NCBI GenBank assembly: GCA_026387515.1
Contig: JAPLLP010000292.1
Span: 1 to 5,917 of the forward strand
DNA length: 5,917 nucleotides
Direction of reading: 5' to 3'
Source: Candidatus Omnitrophota bacterium
GTDB lineage: Bacteria; Omnitrophota; Koll11; Gygaellales; Profunditerraquicolaceae
Each line of letters begins with the position of its first letter. The stretch's first letter is position 1. This document shows, in pieces, positions 1 to 5,220 of this stretch. Below the pieces are notes generated by a model that had not been told where the DNA came from, did not search any database, and saw only the letters and a list, made by a program, of their open reading frames with translations. The position numbers were made by a program, and so were the translations under genes.

Positions 1-56
1 GCCCGGCCTTCCGTTTCCCGCAGTACGGTAACTAAAATTACTGATTTGTCTTTCAT
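1..56 (-). CDS. Response regulator receiver protein, N-terminal fragment, probably internally deleted
   Basis: The gene starts at ATG 56-54 behind a strong AGAGGTAGAGG ribosome-binding stretch and runs off the left edge after about 18 codons. It reads MKDKSVILV followed by TVLRETEGR. The first nine residues match the start of the receiver gene at 4810 (MKAKPVILV), and the upstream DNA matches too. The next residues do not give the expected acidic pair (VDD). They resemble the fourth strand of the same receiver, where the 4810 gene encodes VTALKETEDK. The simplest reading is that strand 1 is joined in frame to strand 4, losing roughly 75 residues including the acidic pocket and the phosphorylated aspartate. 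The homology of the start is well supported. The deletion is inferred from only a few residues, and the rest of the gene lies outside the window. Confidence 0.5.
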   Translation of the reverse strand, partial: MKDKSVILVTVLRETEGR

Positions 57-89
57 CCTCTACCTCTTTTGAGTTTGACTTTTCAACAT
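30..89 (-). repeat. Duplicated receiver-gene leader, copy 1
   Basis: These 60 bp cover 33 bp upstream and the first 9 codons of the left-edge receiver gene. They align without gaps to 4784-4843, with 51 of 60 positions identical by eye, and eight of the nine differences are transitions. The copy includes the AAAAGAGGT ribosome-binding region. The match ends at codon 9, where this gene diverges abruptly. It looks like a remnant of a gene duplication rather than a mobile repeat. Confidence 0.75.
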
Positions 90-94
90 ATCAA

Positions 95-129
95 GAAAAT
101 CGCTTTACTTTAACTTTAATGCGATTTTC
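95..129 (-). terminator. Inverted repeat, possible weak terminator or mRNA hairpin after pilT
   Basis: GAAAATCGC at 95-103 and GCGATTTTC at 121-129 are perfect 9-bp inverted arms around a 17-nt AT-rich loop. The repeat lies between the pilT stop codon and the next gene. On the minus strand the distal arm contains a TTTT run but is not followed by a long T tract, so it is a poor match to a classical intrinsic terminator. It could instead be an mRNA-stabilising or attenuating hairpin. Confidence 0.4.
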
Positions 130-132
130 AGT

Positions 133-164
133 GGTTAGGAAAGTATTTTATTCTTTCCTACACC
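133..164 (-). terminator. Hairpin directly downstream of pilT
   Basis: TAGGAAAG at 136-143 pairs perfectly with CTTTCCTA at 153-160 across a 9-nt loop. GGT at 133-135 can extend the stem with ACC at 162-164 if one base (161) is bulged, giving about 11 pairs. It starts about 18 bp after the pilT stop codon, where 3' end hairpins are expected. No T tract follows on the minus strand, so termination is uncertain. Confidence 0.45.
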
Positions 165-181
165 ATGAAATATAGAGCCTT

Positions 182-1227
182 CTACACGAAGGCCCTGGGA
201 TCTTCGGCCTTACTCTTCGCTTCTTCCAGAGAGACTATTCCGTTTTGATAGAGGGCCCTTAAAGAATGTTCGAGAAGCTGCATGCCTTCCTGGCTGCCGG
301 TCTGGATTGCGGAATTTATTTGATTGGTCTTGCCTTCCTTTATCAGATTCCTTATGGCTGAATTTACCTCCATCACCTCAAAGGCGGCGACGCGGCCTGA
401 GCCATCCTTCTTGCGCAGCAAGGTCTGGGCTATAACACCTCTTAAAGAAGCCGCAAGCTGCATGCGTATTTGAGACTGTTGATACAGAGGGAAGACATCG
501 ATTATCCTGTCCACCGCCTGTGACACAGCGGGCGTGTGTAACGTAGCAAAGGTCAGATGGCCCGTCTCTGCTGCGGTAATGGCATTTGAGATGGTCTCTA
601 GGTCACGCATCTCGCCGACTAAAATAATATTGGGGTCCTCCCTAAGGGCATCTCTCAGGGCACCGGCAAAGGAATCTGTATCCACACCCACCTCCCGCTG
701 GTTGATCAAACAAAGGTTGTTCTGGTGAATGAATTCTATTGGGTCCTCTATCGTTTGATATGGCCTTTCTTTTGTGTATTTATATGGCTTACGATCGCGG
801 CTAAGGTGGTGGACTTTCCGCACCCGCTTGGTCCGGTAACCAGGATGAGCCCGTGGGGTTTTGCGGCTAGTTCTTTAACGATCGGCGGTAATCCCAACTC
901 ATCCATAGTGGGAATCTCAAAAGGGATGAACCGCATAGCAGCGCCTAAAAGTCCGCGCTGTCGATAAACATTTACCCTGAAACGGGCTATGCCCGGCACA
1001 GAATAGGACAGGTCGAGATGGTGCGCCGTATCGAACTCTTTTTTCTGGTTCTCCGTCATAATAGAATAGACGTGTTCCTCTATATCCTGGGAAGCTAAAG
1101 GCTCAAGGTCGGCAAAGGTGAGGTCGCCATTGACGCGGAATATGGGAGGGCTGCCCGCCTGAAAATGAAGGTCGGAGGCTTTTTTTATCACCAAGGTACG
1201 CAATAGGATGTCTATGTCTGTTCTCAT
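182..1227 (-). pseudogene. pilT: Type IV pilus retraction ATPase PilT, complete but with a one-base frameshift
   Basis: PilT is the cytoplasmic hexameric ATPase that depolymerises type IV pili and drives twitching. The start ATG 1227-1225 follows a good AGGGGGT site. The first frame (159 codons, stop at 750-748) carries the N-terminal part with ASDLHF and a Walker A motif GPSGCGKST at residues 132-140. The second frame, open from about 754 to the stop at 182, carries the Asp box TIEDPIEF, the Walker B region IILVGEMRD (about 201-209), the His box HLTFATLHT (about 224-232) and the C-terminal AIRNLIKEGK signature typical of PilT rather than PilB. The frames meet at the conserved GHI-x-TIEDP, where exactly one base is missing around 754-756. 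Restoring it gives 348 residues, a normal PilT length. Walker A has Cys where Ser is usual (GPTGSGKST). It lies 43 bp after a single-domain response regulator gene. Identity is near certain; whether the frameshift is real is unknown. Confidence 0.93.
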
Positions 1228-1232
1228 GTTTT

Positions 1233-1239
1233 ACCCCCT
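1233..1239 (-). promoter_or_regulatory. Ribosome binding site of pilT
   Basis: AGGGGGT on the minus strand stands five bases before ATG 1227-1225. It supports that start over any later methionine and shows that pilT has its own translation signal within the 43-bp gap after the response regulator gene. Confidence 0.7.
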
Positions 1240-1270
1240 GAAGTGTGCCAGCTTATTTATCCTGTCTACC

Positions 1271-1705
1271 TTATTCTTCTGACCGCAACTTCTTGAAATG
1301 CCGCTGACTGGGCAATTCATCCGCCTTGGCTTTGGTCAACAAATTATCGACCTTATCCAATAGTTCTTTTTTCGCTACCGGCTTGATAATATAATCGTCG
1401 GCCCCTTTTTCCAGAGACTGCACTATATCCTTGTCTCTATCGCTGGACGTAACCATAATAATAGGTATGGCACTAGTACCAGCGTCCTTTCTTAATGCCT
1501 CACAGGCCTGAAGGCCATCCATCTCCGGCATCATGACGTCCAGTAGTATTAAATCCGGGCGGTTTCTTTTTACCGACTTTAGCGCATCTCTGCCGCTTTG
1601 CGCAAACAGAACACCATAGCCTTCTGGCATAAGAAACGCCTCCAGAAGCTCCAAATTTCTCTTCTCATCATCCACGCAAAGGATTTTAGCTTTCTTATCG
1701 TCCAT
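1271..1705 (-). CDS. Single-domain response regulator (CheY/DivK-type receiver)
   Basis: The 144-residue protein is one receiver domain with a short charged tail and no DNA-binding or enzymatic output domain. It should relay phosphoryl groups by protein contact in the cytoplasm. The canonical residues are present: acidic pair D12-D13 (CVDDE), phosphoacceptor D56 in LILLDVMMPEMDG, the switch threonine T86 (IIMVTSS) and K108 in YIIKPV. ATG at 1705-1703 is chosen over an in-frame GTG at 1723 because the AAGGAGAGG ribosome site lies between them; the longer version would translate its own ribosome-binding site. It lies 29 bp after the UDP-sugar pyrophosphorylase gene and 43 bp before pilT, so co-transcription with pilT is likely. 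A role in controlling pilus retraction is a positional inference only. The tail (about residues 125-144) is rich in Lys, Arg and Glu. No defect is visible. Confidence 0.93.
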   Translation of the reverse strand: MDDKKAKILCVDDEKRNLELLEAFLMPEGYGVLFAQSGRDALKSVKRNRPDLILLDVMMPEMDGLQACEALRKDAGTSAIPIIMVTSSDRDKDIVQSLEKGADDYIIKPVAKKELLDKVDNLLTKAKADELPSQRHFKKLRSEE

Positions 1706-1710
1706 ATAAT

Positions 1711-1720
1711 ACCTCTCCTT
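1711..1720 (-). promoter_or_regulatory. Ribosome binding site that sets the response regulator start
   Basis: AAGGAGAGGT on the minus strand ends five bases before ATG 1705-1703, placing the AAGGAG core at a normal distance. It lies inside the longer reading that would begin at GTG 1723, which argues against that upstream start. Confidence 0.8.
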
Positions 1721-1734
1721 CACATATATAAAGA

Positions 1735-3117
1735 TTATTCTAAATAAATATCCTTATCGCTCCCGATATCCTTTCCTTTAATCTTGCTGCGTAATTCTTC
1801 TTTAGATAATGCCAGGAGAGGGCTGATCTCCGCCCTTAGCTGTGGACTTACTTCAATCCCTGCATATTTGAGCCAATTTTTATACATGTCACTCAATATC
1901 TTTCTAACAGTTTCCGGAGAATCATCGCCCTGTTTATTCTTAAGCGGAGCAAATTCTTCTTCGCGTGATATTTCCATACAGCAGGTATTTTTCGCTAAAG
2001 GTATGACGTCGAAAATGAAGGTTTCAAATTTCCATCCTTTGATTTCTGCAATTTCACCTTGTTCTCCAAATGAATCTAACATTTTAATAGCGTGATGATA
2101 CGGCAAAGTAAACCCGGATTCATTTAAACGCTGCACAAAAACAAGAGAGATCATATGTATTGCGGTATTACCAGCCCAATCGCGGATTCGCCCAAAATCA
2201 TCCAAGATGCAGCGATTATCCGGATCTAAGTCGCTATACTCAATAACTTCTGCCTTGCCATTCTCAGCGACAAAGATCCCGACCTTTTCCTCGCAACTAC
2301 TACGGCGCACTATTTTAGTAGATATTTCTGAATCTTCCATCTTATGATACCCGACGAAAGCCGGATCCATTATCTTTACTAAAGGATTATCGATCTGACA
2401 ATAAAACAAATCGGAATACCCGTCTTCAATTAGTTTTTTTAACAAACCTGAACAAAAAAGTGCCTTAAGACAACCGCCGTGACCGTTTGGATTAACGAAT
2501 AGATGAGTTTTATCCTTTAAAATTAATTTCCCATCTACAGTTAGAGTAGGAAGTATCTCTTGCTCAAAGAAATGCAAAGTTTGCGGATCAAGACCAAAAA
2601 AATCATGTGTTTTAAAAAATCCTTTTACTTCCGGCAGCATTTCCGTATCCGTCATTATCAACATCGGAATAACAACTTTGTAGCGCAAAGATAAAGCCCT
2701 GACCGACTCGGCAAAAAGCTGGAATAAAGATTTGTTTTTTACGGGAGAAATCGGAAAACACCCTTTAGGGCCATTAAAGCCTAAACGAGAGCCATGGCCT
2801 CCGGCTACGATCAAAACAGCTATCTTGTTCTTACAAATTAAAGACTCACCCAATATGCGCGCCTCGTCCCTTTGCACTTGCTCATCAGAATTTTTAGGGA
2901 TACTAAATATCGTTGACGGATAGATGTCTATGCGATGCTTGACGGGTAATTTTTGTTCGGAAGCCTTTTCATAAAGCGAGAAGACGAGCTCAAAATCAAG
3001 ATTCCCGATTTCACCCATAAACTTTTCTTTTTCCAGAAGGCTTAACGACTGGTAATGCCTAAGAATATGGGTTTGGTTATGTTTCTTGAGTAGATCGAGA
3101 AAATATTCTTCTTTCAT
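1735..3117 (-). CDS. UAP1/UDPGP-family UTP:sugar-1-phosphate uridylyltransferase
   Basis: This 460-residue protein belongs to the eukaryote-type UDP-GlcNAc pyrophosphorylase group (UDPGP family, cytosolic), which makes UDP-sugar and pyrophosphate from UTP and a sugar-1-phosphate. Visible hallmarks are the UTP-binding loop AGGHGSRLG-x3-PKG at about residues 105-119, KSLFQLFAE at 129-137, NPNGHGG at 209-215, QIDNPLVKIMDP at 241-252, VIEYSDL at 291-297, FETFIFDVIPLAKN at 364-377 and REEEFAPLKN at 385-394. The last two closely resemble UAP1 C-terminal motifs. The usual bacterial enzyme for UDP-GlcNAc is the unrelated-architecture GlmU. Length is near that of UAP1, and the frame is intact. The sugar substrate (GlcNAc-1-P, GalNAc-1-P or Glc-1-P) cannot be fixed by eye. 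It starts 7 bp after the DUF3108-like gene; the ribosome site is weak (AGGTAAG overlapping that gene's stop codon), so translational coupling is likely. It presumably feeds envelope or exopolysaccharide synthesis. Confidence 0.9.
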   Translation of the reverse strand: MKEEYFLDLLKKHNQTHILRHYQSLSLLEKEKFMGEIGNLDFELVFSLYEKASEQKLPVKHRIDIYPSTIFSIPKNSDEQVQRDEARILGESLICKNKIAVLIVAGGHGSRLGFNGPKGCFPISPVKNKSLFQLFAESVRALSLRYKVVIPMLIMTDTEMLPEVKGFFKTHDFFGLDPQTLHFFEQEILPTLTVDGKLILKDKTHLFVNPNGHGGCLKALFCSGLLKKLIEDGYSDLFYCQIDNPLVKIMDPAFVGYHKMEDSEISTKIVRRSSCEEKVGIFVAENGKAEVIEYSDLDPDNRCILDDFGRIRDWAGNTAIHMISLVFVQRLNESGFTLPYHHAIKMLDSFGEQGEIAEIKGWKFETFIFDVIPLAKNTCCMEISREEEFAPLKNKQGDDSPETVRKILSDMYKNWLKYAGIEVSPQLRAEISPLLALSKEELRSKIKGKDIGSDKDIYLE

Positions 3118-3124
3118 ATCTTAC

Positions 3125-3817
3125 CTAGTGGAGGCTGTATTTTTTCATTAATAACGCATAATCAAAGATACCCTTACCCTGTATTTTAAGCGGAACCTGC
3201 GGAGAGTCTTTGTTGATCCAGATTTCAAACTTATCAGGAATACTTTTAAAATGGTAAGCTAGGAATTTACCGGCAGGAACTTTTATTGTATCTATTGAAA
3301 CTAATTCTAATTTAAATTCATTGGGGACTCGGGCAGTAAAATGCCAGCCAATTGCAAGGTCAGGACGCCTACGCAGATAAAAAGGAAGTAGTATTGCATT
3401 TTGAATTGGGCCATCTGCTTTGATTATCTGCTCCTTTACTAACTTTTTGCCTTTAAACTTCCTTAAAGTAAATGTAAATTTTTTCTGATCATATTCTTCT
3501 GTTATGTATTCTTTCCCCAACGGCTTAGAAATAGTGCGCTCTATCTTGTATGGCAATAAGCTTTCTGGGTCACTATAAATTTTCTCCGTATCTGTAACCA
3601 ATAATACTTTAGTTTTAAACGTTACTAAATTAACCTTTATCCCATTTAAATCAACCTCTCCAAGGTCATTATATTCCGATCTTCCGATAGGGCTTATCAG
3701 ATACAGAATGCTCTCGCCAGTATAATGATGAATGTCGGCTTCGCCCTTCAATAAATTATGATCTGCAACAATCATTAAAACTATTGCTGATACAATAAGT
3801 ATTTTATTTATCTTCAT
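3125..3817 (-). CDS. Exported DUF3108-like protein
   Basis: The 230-residue protein begins with MKINK and a hydrophobic stretch at about residues 6-18 (ILIVSAIVLMIVA). This fits a Sec signal peptide or N-terminal membrane anchor, so the rest should lie in the periplasm. The remainder is beta-rich with many basic residues. The C-terminal pattern (GWHFTARVPN, then VPAGKFLAYHF, then FEIWINKDSPQVPLKI and FDYALL) resembles DUF3108 proteins, whose function is not established. I found no catalytic motif, lipobox or cofactor site. The start ATG 3817-3815 has only a weak ribosome site (AAAGAAT) and is preceded by overlapping inverted repeats at 3818-3841. It is 7 bp upstream of the UAP1-like gene, so the two are probably one transcript and may share an envelope-related role. 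The frame is intact. Family assignment is by motif resemblance only. Confidence 0.72.
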   Translation of the reverse strand: MKINKILIVSAIVLMIVADHNLLKGEADIHHYTGESILYLISPIGRSEYNDLGEVDLNGIKVNLVTFKTKVLLVTDTEKIYSDPESLLPYKIERTISKPLGKEYITEEYDQKKFTFTLRKFKGKKLVKEQIIKADGPIQNAILLPFYLRRRPDLAIGWHFTARVPNEFKLELVSIDTIKVPAGKFLAYHFKSIPDKFEIWINKDSPQVPLKIQGKGIFDYALLMKKYSLH

Positions 3818-3841
3818 ATTCTTTAGAAAGAATACATTCTT
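3818..3841. repeat. Three-arm overlapping inverted repeat at the start of the DUF3108-like gene
   Basis: On the plus strand the arms are ATTCTT at 3818-3823, AAGAAT at 3828-3833 and ATTCTT at 3836-3841. The middle arm is an inverted partner of both outer arms. The first pair extends to seven bases (ATTCTTT, AG, AAAGAAT). The element abuts the start codon at 3817 and covers the place where the ribosome-binding site should be. It could be an operator or an alternative mRNA hairpin, or chance in AT-rich DNA. Confidence 0.45.
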
Positions 3842-3863
3842 CCCGCATGGCCACCTACATGTA

Positions 3864-4810
3864 TCATGAGGAGTGGCTACATACTATTGAGAACCCGAGC
3901 AGCTCCTCCACCATTGATACAAGCAAAGAAGATTGTTTGGAGACGGTTTCAATTGCTTCTTTTTGCTCCGCATTAAGAGGGCCATATACTCCATCCTGAA
4001 GTAATGTTATTTTTCCACTAATCACCCCCAACGGGGTACTCAGTTGATGCGAAATAAGAGCTAAACAATCCTGTTTCAGAAATTCCTCCCGCCGTGCTGC
4101 GGTGACATCACGCAAAATAAAAACAATGCTTAAGAGCTCCCCGGCGGAATTTTTTATTACATTGGAATTTGCCTCTAAATATAATGCCTTCGTCGTTTCA
4201 GTTTCCTCGCGTACAATATCAAATGTTTTACGCGCAATCGTTAAATCCATAAGCTTTTCTTTATTTATGGAGACAGAATAATTCTTGAACAGCGTTTCGA
4301 CCAAATTAACATTCGCCGGATCGGCAATATTTAAGTACGTTAAAATCGCCGCATTACTATCTTTAATGAGATACTCCGGGCTGCAAAGAGCAATGCCATC
4401 GCTTATTTTATCAACCACTGCCTTAAATTTCTCATTCTCATCTAACTGCCGGAGGTAATAACTTATCTTGAGTATAGACTTAACCCGAGCTAATAGTTCA
4501 ACCTTATCAACGGGTTTGGAGATAAAATCAGCGCATCCTGCCTCAAGGGCTTTTATCTTGTCTTCGGTCTCCTTAAGTGCGGTTACCATCACCACCGGGA
4601 TAAGCCGTGTCTTTTTATCGGCATGCAATTTCTTCAGCACTTCTAAGCCGGACATCCTGGGCATCATTATGTCCAGCAGGATCAGATCGATTTGATTATG
4701 GACAAGTTTTTCCAGCGCTTCTTTACCACTTGCCGCCTTGATAATTTCATAACCTTGTCAATGTTTTGGAACTGATCATCAACAACTAAAATTACCGGTT
4801 TGGCTTTCAT
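3864..4810 (-). pseudogene. Hybrid receiver-PAS-HisKA sensor protein, receiver disrupted and ATPase domain absent
   Basis: The start ATG 4810-4808 follows a strong AGAGGTGG site and opens a receiver domain (VILVVDDQFQNI, with the acidic pair at residues 11-12). After about 17 residues the frame fails and stops at 4684-4682. From 4754 another frame continues the receiver without a break: GYEIIKAASG, phosphoacceptor D in LILLDIMMPRMSG, VTALKETED and ISKPVDK. Compared with the receiver at 1271-1705, about 25 nt are missing at 4755-4759. Then follow a PAS-like domain, ending in FILRDVTAARREEFL, and a HisKA dimerisation domain with the phospho-His motif SHQLSTPL (H about 60 residues from the end). 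The protein stops at 3864 right after LLGFSIV, with tail CSHSS. No HATPase domain follows, so it could not autophosphorylate alone. It lies 43 bp after a single-domain response regulator. Domain identity is strong; the lesions may be mutational or assembly-derived. Confidence 0.85.
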
Positions 4811-4843
4811 CTTCCACCTCTTTTAAATTTGGCTTTTCAATAT
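4784..4843 (-). repeat. Duplicated receiver-gene leader, copy 2
   Basis: This is the partner of the repeat at 30-89. It covers 33 bp upstream and the first 9 codons of the hybrid sensor gene that starts at 4810. The two copies agree at 51 of 60 positions without gaps. Conservation of the non-coding part as well as the codons points to paralogy of whole gene units rather than convergence of receiver starts. Confidence 0.75.
4814..4821 (-). promoter_or_regulatory. Ribosome binding site of the hybrid sensor gene
   Basis: AGAGGTGG on the minus strand stands three to seven bases before ATG 4810-4808. It shows that the true start is at 4810, although the frame opened there is broken. The methionine at 4667, where the surviving frame could nominally begin, lies inside the receiver domain and is not a credible start. 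Confidence 0.75.
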
Positions 4844-4853
4844 GTGAAAAAGT

Positions 4854-5219
4854 TCACTTAATAAATTGGCTAATTTCTGTCACAAAGGTGCGCGTATTTA
4901 TCGGCTTGCCTATGAACCCGCTGTTAGTTATGGGCCTTATCTCTTCCCTGCCTTCTGCCATTACAGAAGCAGTCACAAAAACAATAGGAAGATCGCTTGT
5001 CTCTTTATCTTGACGCAATATCCTGGCGGCTTCGCTACCGCGCATATCCGGAAGCCGCACATCCATAATTATGATATCCGGTTTTTCTTTCCTGGCAATG
5101 GCAATTCCAACAGCGGCATTTTCAGCTTCAAACACTTCAAATCCGGCAACCTCCAAAAGATCTTTTTCCAGCAAAAGATTATTGGCATTATCATCGATAA
5201 TTAAGACTTTTTTCTTCAT
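4854..5219 (-). CDS. Single-domain response regulator
   Basis: The 121-residue protein is a bare receiver domain with no output domain. It has the acidic pair D9-D10 (LIIDDN), phosphoacceptor D53 in IIIMDVRLPDMRG, switch threonine T83 (VFVTAS) and K105 in GFIGKPIN. The sequence after T83 (VMAEGREEIRPITNSGF) departs from the common DivK pattern, including the absence of the usual Gly-Ala before the last strand, so its partner surface may differ. The start ATG 5219-5217 is one base after the stop codon of the upstream histidine kinase, and its AAAGGTGG ribosome site lies inside that kinase's last codons. Kinase and regulator are therefore probably translationally coupled and form a cognate pair. 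The frame is intact and the length normal. Its stop lies within a small GTGAA/TTCAC inverted repeat (4844-4857), which is likely incidental. Confidence 0.93.
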   Translation of the reverse strand: MKKKVLIIDDNANNLLLEKDLLEVAGFEVFEAENAAVGIAIARKEKPDIIIMDVRLPDMRGSEAARILRQDKETSDLPIVFVTASVMAEGREEIRPITNSGFIGKPINTRTFVTEISQFIK

Positions 5220-5220
5220 C

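Noticed and set aside
182..823. An independent 213-residue ATPase starting at 823
   Set aside because: Its first 20 or so residues are an out-of-frame reading of the Walker A region; real homology begins at TIEDP, so it is the second half of pilT.
534..967. Two open frames on the plus strand opposite pilT
   Set aside because: They lie antisense to strongly conserved PilT coding sequence and their translations show no recognisable domain; they are shadows.
1706..1723. GTG start at 1723 for the response regulator
   Set aside because: The ribosome-binding site would fall inside the coding region, and the six extra residues are not part of the receiver fold.
3864..4667. A separate 267-residue protein starting at Met 4667
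   Set aside because: That methionine is inside the receiver phosphorylation loop (LDIMMP), and in-frame homology continues upstream to 4754; the proper start is 4810.
4844..4857. GTGAA/TTCAC inverted repeat as a terminator
   Set aside because: The stem is only five pairs, overlaps the stop codon of the response regulator, and lacks a following T tract on the minus strand.
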